The notes under the pieces were generated by a model. It was not told the DNA's origin. It saw only the letters and a program-made list of their open reading frames with translations, and did no database searches. Below are positions 22,777 to 35,881 of a stretch of 64,000 bases of DNA, one piece after another. The DNA comes from Pegea sp. RAD2-039 (Eukaryota; Chordata; Thaliacea; Salpida; Salpidae): positions 1,364,001-1,428,000 of the forward strand of contig JAQGEQ010000175.1 in assembly GCA_034620365.1 (NCBI GenBank), read 5' to 3'. A program made the translations under genes and the position numbers. The stretch's first letter is position 1, and each line of letters begins with the position of its first letter.

Positions 22777-24910
22777 CTACCGTTTCCTGCAATGGTTCTT
22801 GCGATGACGATCTAAATTATTTTGTTGCCCAAATGCATAACCACACAAATGGCAAATATAGGGGCGCTCCTACAATAAGCGAAACGATTAAGATGATTAA
22901 AGTTGTAACTATAAGATGTCTTACTTTGTTGTGGATATTACGAATGTGTCGTTGTAAATTTGATGAGATTGAAAAGCCACGGTCACAGAATTTACAGATG
23001 TATGGTTGCTCTCCTGTGTGAGTACGCTCATGCCGGATCAGATTGGCGCTTCTTGGGAAATCTTTATCACAAAATCGGCAAATATATCGATTTTTCTTCT
23101 GATTAATTTGATCTTGGTTGGTGATCTGGGAGTGATTTGTAGGTTGATTGAAGCGTTTTACTTCAAGTTGATGTAATGATCGATTATTGAGTATATTTTC
23201 ATGTATTTTGAAACAATTATTTTCTTTCGCAACCATTTTATCTTCCCAATCTTCATGATTAGTGTCTTCGTATGCCAAAATTTTAGTAGAAAGATCCAAA
23301 GGTTCAACTTGATCAGCAACTTGATCAGCAACTTTTTCGCTTTTTTCTCCCCTTATTTGTATTTGAGTTTTATCAGAAGGTATCGCCATTTTGTTTAGTA
23401 CGTTCGAATTTTCTTGAAAGAATGTTTGCGTAGAAGCATCACTTTTTTTCTTCCAAAGATTCTCATAAGAAACAGAAATATTCGATGGAATAAACTTCAA
23501 TGAGTTCCCATACACAACTACAGGCCCAGCATCATTAGTTGAATCGCTTTTAATGGTCTCAGCAGCTTCTAATATTGCAGTAACATCAGGCTTGGAGCAT
23601 TGAACTTGGGCGTCAGCGCTTGTGTACTTTTGAGAAAACTTATTCTTTTTAGTTGCCTTGTCAGCTTCAGATACAACTTTTTTTAGTTGTTTCAAACTTT
23701 TTTCATCATCTTGTTTGTGATCTGTTTAAAATATATTTTATAAAACTTTTTGGTGATGGTAGATAACGAAATTATTTTGGGCTTTAGATTTTAATACACA
23801 TAAAAGCTTCGATAACATAAAAGATCTTTGTGGAAAAACACTTGACACAAAATATCAAACTGACCTTTTATCATGGTGTTGTATGAATTCGGCTTATACC
23901 TCTTTGAAAGCCCCGAACTTCTGCCAAATTATTGAAAGTTTTGTGAGTTTCTCAGTAATTATTAGAAAAACTTTCCACTTTGCTGAATTTTTTTCTTATA
24001 TATTCAGCTCAATAAATTTTCTTTTATATTATACACAACTTGAAATATTTACTGAAAACTTTATTTTGTAAGAATGTCTTACCGATCATAAGATAACTTT
24101 TGAGTGCTTGCAGTCGCCTTAAAAGTTTTCATAACTTTTTCTTGATTCTTATGTGACACTAGCTGACAATCAAGACTCATTCTTTTATGGCGACAAAGAT
24201 TACTCGACTGAAAATCAAAATGTTCAGAAAACACAAATCATCAAGGACAGGATGATTTTGAAATAGACCAGCCAGTACCTGAGTGTATGATCGATTACAA
24301 CCTTCGCAAGCATATGGTTTAATGCTACTGTGAGTGTGTTGATGCTGTTTCAAACCACTAGATGTCATAAATCCTTTTCCACATTCAAGACAAATATGAT
24401 TCAATTTGTAATTTATCTCGCTGGTGCTGGATTGAGAGACTTCCTGGTCATGAAAGGAATTAGTTTGACTTCTTTCTTTTCTTGGCATCAGACTAACACA
24501 ATTCATCTTTCTGTTGGAAAGAATTTGACGTTTCAAATCGTGACAAGGCTTAACATTTATCTCTAAAGAATTTACGATATTATCTTTAATTGCTTTTGAA
24601 AGTCTTACAAATTGTATTTAGTAATTAAGGAGATAAAAGTATCAGAACCTTTTTTGGAACATACACCACGGGGTCGGTGCCTTTTCAAAATTATCCTCCA
24701 ATTTGGCTATCTACAAACATTTATATTTTTATAAGATAAATAAAGAACATAAAAATATGTTTCTAAAGATAAAAAAGTACAAACCGCTTTCAATTTTTCT
24801 CTGTTTATTATTTCATAATTCCGTTGAAAAATATTTCCGCAAAAATACGATGGAGCTTTTGGTGGTATGCAGCGAGTCGGTTCCAATGAAGAAGTGTTCA
24901 TGAAATTCAT
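22777..24910 (-). CDS. MECOM: MECOM/PRDM16 (EVI1, hamlet, egl-43) family zinc-finger transcription factor, shortened
   Basis: Exons 24910-24785, 24710-24649, 24603-24279, 24207-24083, 23920-23865, 23721-22925 and 22869-22777 keep phase throughout and give 527 residues; human EVI1 is about twice as long. Zinc fingers: ZF1 132-154 ([18 protein letters not shown]), ZF2 160-181 ([17 protein letters not shown]), ZF3 444-466 ([14 protein letters not shown]), ZF4 472-495 ([15 protein letters not shown]) and ZF5 501-523 ([18 protein letters not shown]). ZF1-2 match part of the N-terminal finger cluster of EVI1 and ZF3-5 match its C-terminal triplet almost residue for residue. PLDLS at 372-376 is a CtBP-recruitment motif also used by EVI1. 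No PR/SET domain is encoded. ZF2 lacks its last histidine in the normal position, though a cysteine follows. An in-frame stop precedes the ATG and an acceptor TTTTTGCAG lies upstream, so a 5'UTR exon is likely. It should be a nuclear DNA-binding, CtBP-dependent repressor. The intron 24604-24648 is only 45 nt and is the least certain junction. Confidence 0.85.
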
Positions 24911-27900
24911 TTTTTACTTTTCTAACTGCAAAAAGTTAACTCTGAATTAGACAAGTTAATGATAAAAACTTATTTATTGAAACTATTTTCGATATAATTT
25001 AGCAGTTAAGAAATTAAACTTATGAAGAACTGAACAATTTCAAAATCTACTATTATTTATAGTCTCCATTTGTCGTTATTATGACTTTTTAGCCACAGAA
25101 CTTTGTTCTATTTTTTAAGAAAAAAAAAGAGAACTAAAGAATAGACAATGCTGAGTTTCTACTTATTTAAAAGTACTTTAACTTTATTTGACCTGAAAAC
25201 ATTACTGAAAACAAGACCAATCATTATATTAAATATATCTATAAAATGAAAAAAGTTAAAAAAATTGCAAAAAAAGTTACCTGAGATTATCCAAATCGTA
25301 ACTCTTGATTCAAAGATGCTTCTGATTACTTTTTGAAGTAATTGCGAGTTAAATGAAATTTCAAATATTAAATGTAGGTTAAATAGGAAAAGAAAAAAGA
25401 CATATATATCCGCAAGGTGACGTAGTTTAAGATTTCATAGCTCTTACAACTTGATCAAATTCAGCACTAAGTTGTTAGGTGAGATAATGAAAAAAACTTT
25501 CTGATAAAATTGAAAGTTTAATGAACTTAACATAAAACTCACGTTTGTAACATTGAAATCTATTTTCATTCCTAATTGATTCATGTTATTTTTAAAGCAT
25601 AATTTCACAATAAATTAATGATAGTTGAATAAAATAGGAAATATTTAAAGTGACAATGTTAAATCAATATACAATTGGAAATATCAAAAAACTTATTTTG
25701 TTATATTACTTATTTAATTAAGTTCATTTTTGTTCATTTTGTTCATTTTTAACAAAGTTTCTTATTTAGTTTGTTTATTATACTGTACTTGAAAGCTATA
25801 TTGTATAAAATCTTAGTTTACTAAGCTTAACTTATAAAATAATAACCATTTGAACTAAATTCCTTCAAATAGAAATAGTTATATATAATCCAGAATAACA
25901 GGAATAGCAAAAGAATGAACAAAAATTTAAGGGAATTGTTCGCCTATGTCTAATGACAATAACTAACAGTAACTAACCTTATAGTTAATTCTTAAATTTA
26001 GTCTTACGTTAAGTTTTAGCTGCGTAATTAGGTTGCGTAAGCTAGCTAAAGTCAAATTAAAGAGCTTGGTGAAGATGATAAAGGTGTAGGATACAGGTTT
26101 CAAATATTAGACCCTAATTGATGGTTTTGATAAATAATATTCATCTTAAATATCACTAGGATTTAATCTTTGGTTTACGCCCCGTAAGTTAGAAGCAAAA
26201 AAAGTCCTTTGAATGATGGTTTTCATTGAATCTAAAGTAAATAAAAGATTAATATTTCTTTTGAATTAATTTTTAAGTTTTTTGAGCTTATAGATCCTTC
26301 CATAAGGCCCAAACAAACAGCATAAAAAGTAAAATATTGCGTAAGACATTTTCAAAATCATTACAGCTAACTACTTTCAGTAATATAAAAGAAAACTTCA
26401 ACGCGATAAGATTGGAGTTTGTTGAGCTTTCAGGAGGTTCTCATATTCAAGGGGAGATTGAAAGGAGACAGTCATACGATCCTCAAACCTCTAAGCAATC
26501 TTATTGGTAGAGAATCTTTTTAGTGCTGTAAGACGACCTAAGACGACAGTTAGAGTTAAGTACAGTTAATTCTAATGATCTAAAGTTTTTTAAAAGCTTC
26601 AACAAGACATTGAAAATAGTTTGTTACAAGCTGTATTTTGTGGATATTACAAACACCATTGAGATGGAATTATTCCATATAACTTGGGATAACAAAGAGG
26701 TTTATTGAATAAAAATGAAAATATATGAATTTTCATTATCAAAAGCATTACTAATTTTAATATAAGTGAATAAATTAAAATAAATATGAATAACTATAAA
26801 CTACCAGAATTAATTTAAACAGTAACTGTACTAAAGCTTTTGGAAAAAATATGATACCTGCAGATATAACCACATGAATTTAGATATTGTATTGAATATA
26901 AATAGATATTCTGTAAAACTTTTTTGTTAATCAAACTGATTAGACTTATATCAACGACTCAGATAAATTTAAATTCAATTCTTTGAATTAACAAATCTTA
27001 AAGAAAGCTTTAACATTTTTAAATTTTTAAACTAATAATCAAACTATATACTGGATAATCAACTAAATAAGCCAACTGATACAGCTCTATTAAAAGTTAG
27101 AATTATAAATTAACAATTAAAAATTGGATTCAGTGATTTTTAGAATAACTTAGATAGTTGTTTGAAGAATAAACCAAATAATTTTTTACTAAATCATTTT
27201 AAATGGTTTTTCTAACAATTATTGTGATTTTTTAGTTTTAAGAAAAGGGATTATAATGTAGTACTTCTTATTACTTAACTAAATAATTCATTAATAAGTT
27301 GAACAGTTTTGATTCGAAAAACTACATGAAAGGTTGATTTTTTTTTTCGTACAAGGCTTATAAAGCTTATAAGTAGATTTCTTTTTAGTTATTTTAATAT
27401 TGTATTAGTAAAACTAGTTTGTAGATTAATTAAAAAATTTGTATCAAATATTTGCAATATTTCTTTTTACTTGAACAATCATAAAATATAAAAATATCAA
27501 TTTCAAAAATATGAGAAAAAACCAGATAAGAAAACTAATAAAACATAATGAATAAAGTTTTGTATACATTTAGTTTGCTCAAACAATTTATGACTAACTT
27601 ATTTCATTGAACAAGTAAGCTATAATTTTCTAGTAGTTATAATTTTCGATTTATCTAATTCTCAAAAAACATAAGAACTATTTTAACATTTTAATTATTA
27701 GATCTTTGATTATTATTCATGTTTATCTGTGAACTATCTTATTATTACATATTTAAAAAAATTAAAAACGTTTCTTTGAAATCCTTTAACCATTCAAACT
27801 TTCATTTAAAAAGATACTAATAAAGATATAACAACTTAAACTGCAAAATAACTAAACTAAATACTGCTGAAATAATCTTACTAATCAAAGCATTTTTTAT

Positions 27901-30661
27901 ATAATTTAAAATAGCAGACTAGACAAACACTGATTAGAGCAGTAGTATTTTAAAATCAAGCTATCTAGATTTATAAAATACCATAGTTTGTATTTACTAC
28001 ATAAACTAAAAACTAAAATTCTTCTCATATGTATTTAAGTATATTATTGATTAATATTTTTTCTACTTTAAAATTTGCATTTTTGATTAGTTGAGAACTA
28101 CTGATTTATAACCTTTTCGAATCGATGCCTATTATGTTTCAAATTACAATAAGACAACCATACGAATAACTAGACGATTAAACTAAGTATTTCAGAATCA
28201 TAGAAGAAAATCTTAATCTCAAAACAAGTAATGATATGACTATTACTTATGGTGATCTTATATTAAATTAATATATAACCATAATATAACTAATATTAAA
28301 TTATTCTTAATTTGTAGTTTTGTACATGATGTTAATTTCATAAGAATTAATCGTAAACTGAATCTTGAAGATTAGATATTATTTTAAAATTATAATTTTC
28401 TTTTTAAATTTTAGTTTTTAGTATAACCTCAAATACATGGAGTCTACTTGTCTAGTTAATCGTCTTCATAAAAATACAATAAAAATAAAAACTTTTTTAA
28501 TCATTCTCTGTTTTTTGTTACTTTGGTAATTAAACAAATTTTTTATGGAGCAGAACAAAAAATGTTCTTTGATAAATAATTAAATTTTGTGAGCTATTTC
28601 ATTTAGAGCAGACCGAAATAATTCTATCATTTTAAAATTAATGTTTAATAAGTTTTTTAAATACAGTTTCTTAATTATTTGCTTTTAAAAATACGAAAGG
28701 TACAAAAGTTTCTTGTTTCACTTTAGAATTTCACAGTTACTTGATAACTTCAATTTTCTTTTAATACCAAGCTGTTCAAAAGGGGCCAAAAGGTTACAGT
28801 TGTTTAGTATTCTAGTTTGCGATCGGTTATTATAAAGTAATACTGTAGGTAAACGCTTTAAATAATCTGATCACTTTTCACCAACAAGTTATTCTCACCA
28901 TGTTAAACAGAGAGGTCTTCTCTTTTGTAAGCTGAGACGGATGATTAATTATAAAAAGAATAAAATCTTTCCCACTGGCTCTATGGTTTCACATCCTGTA
29001 TGCTCCAGCTACAAAAACTCTACTAAATAAGATTACTTTATAGATTATTTCTTAAAACCTTGTGATTAATTCATTTATTTGATAAATTTTTGTTTTATAT
29101 CATTTATAAAAGTATTCTTAAAAAGAGCATTTTATTTTAAGTCTACTTTTATCAAAACTTTGAAAGTTTAGTTTTACTAAAACATTGCGTAAGCTACGAA
29201 TGAATCAAACTAAATAAACATCTAAATTTTGATCCAAAGTTTTACAATCTTACCAGTTAGCTTTGAAAATAATTAAATTTTATCAAAATATTCTAGTATA
29301 TTTCGTATTTTGAAAAATCAAGAATGTCTTCAGAAGTAAATTAGAGTCTTTGAAATTCATTTTGTTGATTGTTGGTTTCTTGTGGTCAAAAGTAGTTTTT
29401 TCAAATGCACACATTTAGTAAAGTTTGAAATGGGTTAAAAAGTTACTTTTAATTAAAAACGTTTTAGATATGAAGCCATAGAACGTTTGTCGATAAAACT
29501 TTAAACTAAAAATAGTAAAAAAATATGAAGACTGGGACAAGAGTTATCAATATCTGGTAATAATGACTACAAGCAGAAAATAGCATTCAATGGTGTATTA
29601 GGTTTCCTGGCTTGGTAGTAACTGCTGTAACTTTTTCGCTGGAATGGCTTTCAAGCTAAAGACAAGCTAATCGCTAAGGATAAAGCAGTTCCTTAAGTGA
29701 AGTTTGAATAAAATTGGATTAGTGTTTTTTTAATCATCAATAAAAGCAGTCCTGACTTTATATCATTTTTATTATTCTATAAAATACTTTGTTCTCAAAA
29801 GTGTTTTACTGTCTATCTTGTTTTGTTTATTTGCGTCGTTTTTATAGTTCATTTTTAATTAAAAAACTTAGAAAGACCAGCTTATTGTTTTAGAAAACAA
29901 ATTTTGATTTTGTGGTTAGCTAATTACTGCTTTACTTCATCATCTATAACCTTCTAAATTGATTATGCAAAGAGATATTTAGTGTCTAAGGTAAAACCAC
30001 TCATCAAATTATTCGTTTCTTAGATTTTACTTGAAGTTATTCAAAAATAAAACTATCAGCTAAATGGCTGTTAGTCTTTTCGATAAATTTAATAACATAA
30101 TTTGTCTTAGATTAAAGTTTCTTGAGTATTGTTTATATTACTGAACTTATTTATTCTTTTTAAATAATTGGAATTTCTAAATAATGTATTGAATAAATAT
30201 GATTTTAGTCTTAATCAAATATTTTCTAATTCCAAAGGAAAATAATGGAAAGTTTCAACTTCTTGTTATTTATATTATACTTGCTTTAATACTTTTGACT
30301 TTGACTTGTCCACATTAAGACAACTTCAGACTTGCAGAATATTATATAAGACTATATCAATTTCATTTTCAGATTTGTAATAATTTAGAAAAACTGTTTT
30401 ATCATTTTATTAGATATTTTTCAGCAAATCTAAAATTACCATTCAGAATATATTATGTTTGACACACAAATGACAAAATACCAGTTTGAAAAAAGAGATT
30501 GTGATATTACTAGTTTTTTTATTAAAACTGTTCTTTTAATAATTAATTATATTTAATTATATCATCTATTTAAGAAAATCTTTTAACTCTTTCATCGTTT
30601 TCTGTCGATTAATTCACCTACATCAAGAGACAACAAAATGAACAAAGTTATTTTTAGTTAT
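24911..30661. other. Gene-poor A+T-rich region
   Basis: No exon, RNA gene or repeat with recognisable identity was found. The region includes whatever promoter the leftward zinc-finger gene uses. A large cis-regulatory space is typical of developmental transcription factor genes, but no element can be named. Confidence 0.5.
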
Positions 30662-32190
30662 TTATTTATAATAATAAACGCGAAAGAGGGTTCCTGAAAA
30701 AAGCATCTTTCGCTAGTACTTATTCTTGTAAATAATATCATATATAATAATCATTATTATATATAGTTAAGATATAAGTATAGAAATAAATGTAACATAA
30801 TAATTATAAAGAATATTAATAATGTAAAAAAGAGAAAACGAATCACAGTTTACAAATAACAATTGAAGCAGTATTAAAACGGTTCAACTTCTGCTTGAAC
30901 AGCACGAGTTATTCTGACATAACAATGTCTGATGGCAGCTTGTTTCAAGTACTAGTTGTGCGGTATGAGAAAAAATTGCTCTAATTGAAGTACCAGGTGG
31001 GCTTATTAAAGTGTAATTTGTGTCGTCTGAGTTGATATAACTTTAGGAAAGGACTAATGGAAAAAAATTCATCAAACTGAATGGCAATTAAATTGTGGAT
31101 GACTGGAAATAATTGAATTAATTCGTATTTAATTCGTCGAATTTCCGAAGTATCTAAAATTAAGAAGCTGAGACGATGTTTATGACTATCATATTTAATA
31201 TTAAATTTCCTACATACTAATCTTCTAAATGTGGCCTGAACAGATTCGATTTTTTTGATATCACTAACTTGATATGGCATCCATGCACTAACATTGTATT
31301 CAAAAATTGGACGTACTTACAATTTGAAGAGGTTGATAAAAAACATGGATCATTAGACTTAAAGGTCTTTACAATAAATACTAAACATGATTGACTGGTT
31401 TTGCAAAGATATTAGGATACATAATTGTGTCATTTAAAGTCAGATGATAGAGTAATGCCAAGGTCTAGGACCGAAGATATTTGTGAAATAGTAAATCCAG
31501 TGATGGAAAGTTAATATAAGGAATTTGCAGCTGGTTTGGAGAAAGTTATAAGTTCAGACTTCTTGGGCTGGATTCTTAGCTGCCAATTGATAGACCAATC
31601 TTTTACAACTTGTAGATTTACATCTTGTAGAAGTTTTGAAGGATTACAAGATAATAGCTTGATGTCATCTGCATACACAAACACTCTGACATTATCTACT
31701 GCTACTAGTCTTCTGATGAGGAATAGTCTTATAATAAAAAGTAAAAAGAGAAGGGGTCCAGAAAGGAACCCTGAGGAACACCACTGGTGACTTGATTAGG
31801 AGTAGATACAAATCTTTCACCACGAGTTTGTTCGATCCTACCGAATAAATATTCTTCTAAAACAATAGTGAGCTTGTTGTGTGGGACAGAATCACATGCT
31901 TTAACAAAGTTATAATATATCATGTCTCAAAGAGTATTACTTTCATAATGGGATGTATACTCAGTAAAAAAAGTGAGATTAAGTTAAAGAAGATCACCGT
32001 TTCACAAAGCCATGCTGGGCATCAGATATTAGATGGTGCTTCAGTAAATGAGTGTTCATATAACATGTCTTTAATTCTACAGATAATTGAAGTCAGTGAA
32101 ACTGGTCTGTCGTTAATTGTAATGTTTCTAGAACCCTTTTTGTGAATAGGAATAAAATAATCCTTTTTCCAAACTCGAGGACCTCTCTCT
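30662..32190 (-). mobile_element. Decayed non-LTR retrotransposon (CR1/Jockey-like LINE), 5'-truncated
   Basis: On the minus strand the 3' half of a LINE reverse transcriptase is readable in broken frames. In order: a KKDYFIPIHKKGSRN..NDRPVSLTS segment (about 32185-32090), a YYNFVKACDSVPHNKL segment and SGVPQGS (31923-31740), the catalytic FVYADD (YADD at 31675-31664), and a C-terminal domain with DIKKIESVQATFRRLVCRKF (31280-30981). Several frameshifts and stops separate these blocks, so the copy is dead. The 3'UTR ends at 30720-30662 in a stem-like AGCGAAAGATGC..CCTCTTTCGC block and an (ATAA)n tail. The endonuclease domain and 5' end are absent. The clade assignment comes from motif style only. 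Confidence 0.85.
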
Positions 32191-35146
32191 CGCCTTAGAG
32201 TGATGTTAGAGATTTTTTAATTGATAATGTATAAAAGCGGGTTGTAGTCTGTGATCAAAAACATTGTTAATCTCTTAATGATTGAATTTTTTCAAATATT
32301 TTTAGTGGTATTTTTAGTTTTTAGTAAAAAAAGTTTTAATGGATTGCTAGCTGAATTACTAAAAGTTATATTGTTATTGTAGAAAGTTAGATAGAGCTGT
32401 TTATTTTTTGAGGTTTTTTTCATCTAAATCTTTTATTTCCAAATGTTTTAAAAGTTTTATTTACATATAATTACAGATAAATTATTTCGATGAAGAAAGT
32501 TTGTAAGCAGAAATATTTGGAGGATTTTAAAACTAATTAATCTTAATATCTACATTTCTTTAAAGTAATTTTCAAATAACTATAAAATTCTTTCATATCA
32601 ATGAATGGAATTAATAGAATAAAAAAAGAACCATTTTCGTCAAAAGTCACACTTGCAAAAGGAAATTAAGCAAAGTAATAAAAACGTTTTTTGAAATAAT
32701 TTTTTAACAATAAGATAAAAACTTTGATTTGTATTTGAAACTTCAAAGAAGTAAAGAAATTCAGTAAAGAGTCCATCTATAACTAGGATCTGTAAGAGCC
32801 TTATGGCAAACAGCAACAAATTGAGAAAGCTTGTTTTGGTGAAGAAATAAAGAGACAACAACAACAAATGACGATTGTTTTTTATATCAATACCTTGTAA
32901 TTTTAGTTAAGTTAAAAAACAAACTTAGTCCTTTTTTAAGGACTCTTATTTTACACAAACTGCTAAACTAAGAAAATTCTAAGTTGTTGAAATTTTAAGT
33001 TTGTTCAAAATCCTAAACTTTGAAGCAAACTTTAAAATTCGTGAATAAAAATTTTTTTTCTCACTTTCCTAATTTAATACAACAGTGATTCAAAATTCTG
33101 AGAACTTTAGACAATTAAAATGATTAATTTTTTATTGATTTATTGACATTTACAACAAGCAGTTGAATTAAACTGACCGATGATGTTAAGTAAAACTATC
33201 ATTTAAAAAACAAATAGTTTCAAACAAACTTTATCTGTGATTTGAAAAACTTTAAAAATCACTTAATTGAGTAATCAAATGAAAATGTCAAAGCTTGTTA
33301 AACAAGTACAAAAAATAGTAATCATAATTTATTCTAAAAATTGAATTCAAAGCATAATTTATTTGTTTCTTAATTTAGAATGATGTTTTCTTCATACCAT
33401 TAGAATTATTTCGTATTCGTTTGTTGCACAAACATTAAAGAAAAAGTTATTTCGGTCAAATTAAATTTAACTTAGTAAAATCTTCTTTACTAATAATTAA
33501 AGATACACTTTTCTGTTAGTCTTGCGCTTTGTGCTTGAAAGTACTTAAGACTTTCCTGATTTTGAGTAGACTTATCTAAACTTGTAAGAAAACATCAATT
33601 CTTGGTTTGGTGTTAAATAAAATTTTTCTTAACCATGATTGATAATACAAAGGCTTAACCTGGCTTAGCTCTTTTATTGCAGTTTTGTGTGAGAATTTAA
33701 AGTGATTGACGAAAGGTTGTATAGACTGATGTCTTTTTGTTTCCAAGCCAAATTATCAAATCAAGTTGTATTGGTACAGGGTACAAAATATATCCGAGAT
33801 GCTCCACCAAGGGTTACTATCTTGTTTAATTTTTCTCTGCATATATTTTTGCAAACTATTTTTCCAGTTTTTCTTTGTTAGTTTGTTTTTCTAACCTCAA
33901 TAATATATTTTACAATCATATAATAAGCTTTATTTAAAAAACTTAATCTAAGTAGTAGTATAATTGGAATATTGAATATAAAACAATATTTCAATGTAAT
34001 ATCTATTTATACTTATTTTATTTTATTGAAGTTCAGCAAAACTGAGTCTAACTATTATCACAGATGTTTAGATCAATCAATAATCATTTTGTGTTAGTAG
34101 CTTTAATGTGATATCCTTCTTATTTTAAAAGTTTGATATATTAGCATGCTTAATCTTTTAACGATAATTATAATAATTATGAGTTATATAATTGACTCTT
34201 TGAAAAGTGCGTAGAATAGCATCAGCTCAGTATTTTTGAGCATTAGTAAAAACAGAAGACATCTTAGAGGTACCAGCTGCTAATTTCAAGATTATATAAT
34301 AATTCTTTTTTAGATTTGTTATTTTGTTGCATGAATTAATATATAATTCTGTAAGTATCTAAGATCGTAAATTGACTGAATTAGCTTCAATTGAATGAAT
34401 ATGTATTAGGCGTTATTAAAGCCAGTATTGTAAATACTATGAGCAGAAGTTATCAACTTACAACTAGAGTCCACAATATTACAAGTCATTCAAAAATATT
34501 TTTTCAGATCAATTATTTACTTAATCGCTGATAACTTAGTTCAACCAAAGAAAATGACGATTATTCATTGGGAATAAGTATTTCTATAAATATTTAATGA
34601 TATTTTTTAATTTGATGATTTTCAAACAGTATTTCAACTGTTTAGGTTCTCTTGTAAATTTGTAAATTAGTACATAAAATTGTGTGCCAGTAAATTGTAA
34701 GCAAATAGTATGAAAATTATATGGCCAGTTTCGTATTTTTGGTCTTATTATTTTTCCATCAAGTATTTCTGATATAGTACATATACGGTGCATACAATTG
34801 TATTAAAGTTTGGTTGTTTACATAAAATTTATTAAATTTGTAAGTTATTTTAAAATTAATTTGTTAACTATTTTTTTTCTAATTTCAGAAATTTTTTGTT
34901 TATACTTTAAAAGTTTTGAATATTTTATTAAATAATTTATAATGGTTATTATCTGTCATAAATAAATAAGAAAAAATTACAAATAAGATCATAATTTAAT
35001 TATTATTATGTGTTATTATTCGTATGGAAAATGTAATACTCAATTGTTTATTCAATTAGATGAAAATAACTTTTTAAAATTATGTTTCTTTAGACTTTTT
35101 TAGGATTTCTAGCTTAAAATAAGATCTTCATCAATAGGTCTTTAAT
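32191..35146. other. Intergenic A+T-rich region
   Basis: No coding exon or named repeat was recognised. The open frames here are short and of low-complexity composition. Confidence 0.5.
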
Positions 35147-35881
35147 ATGGCGAGTGAGTACTTTTTTTGTTTTATATTTGTTATATATTTTACTATAAAT
35201 ATTATTAATATTCTCATATAATTTTTTTATCATTTGAAAAGAATTTTCACCTATGTTTAAATATAATAACAATAATAAGCTTTGAATTAACAGTTTGCTA
35301 AATTACCAAAATATTAACAATCAGTCAATTTATGACTTTATAAATTTAGGAGGAAACCAAAGAGAGTTGGCCCGTCAAAAAAATCAGAAAAAGATGCAAG
35401 GGGCAAATAAAGGCAAGAAAAAGGAGGATGGTCAATCTCACAAGAGTAGACAAGAAAGGTCTTTCTAGATAAGGATATAAATTGTTGTTTATTTTTTGAT
35501 AATATATCTTTAAATTTGCTCTTATTCTTAATGAAGCAAACTATCATTAGCATTTTATTATTATTTACACAAAAGTTATAAATAAGTTAAAGATTCATAA
35601 AAGCAATCACAAGATTATTTTTATTTAAAGAAATTAATTTTTAATGCTATTTTTCATTTAAATATATTTAGTTAAATTAAATTGCAATTTTTACTAATAA
35701 TTATAGTTTGTTAAACATTATTTGTCTTATAAATTGATAAAGTGTGATATATTTAAAATGAATAGAATATTCTTTTAAGTATAGAAATTTATTATTTAGA
35801 GATGCTGAAATTATGAGACAAAAACAAAAAGCTAAAGAGGAAAAGGAAGCTGCTAATGCTAAGAGTGAATCTTCAAAATAG
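35147..35881 (+). CDS. SERF: Small EDRK-rich factor (SERF family)
   Basis: Three exons, 35147-35153, 35350-35458 and 35800-35881, join to give 65 residues beginning MARGNQRELARQKNQKKM and ending in a Lys/Glu/Ala-rich tail. The length and the N-terminal GNQRELAR signature match SERF1/SERF2/MOAG-4. This is a short, disordered, highly charged protein reported to modify amyloid aggregation and to bind RNA in the nucleolus. The first exon contributes only the start codon, one alanine codon and the first base of the arginine codon. It ends in a strong GTGAGT donor, so the gene is invisible to ORF searches. A likely polyadenylation signal AATAAA is at 36081-36086. SERF1 and SERF2 cannot be told apart. 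Confidence 0.93.

Noticed and set aside
22746-23021. 91-codon plus-strand ORF
   Set aside because: Antisense shadow of the last zinc-finger exons of the MECOM-like gene.
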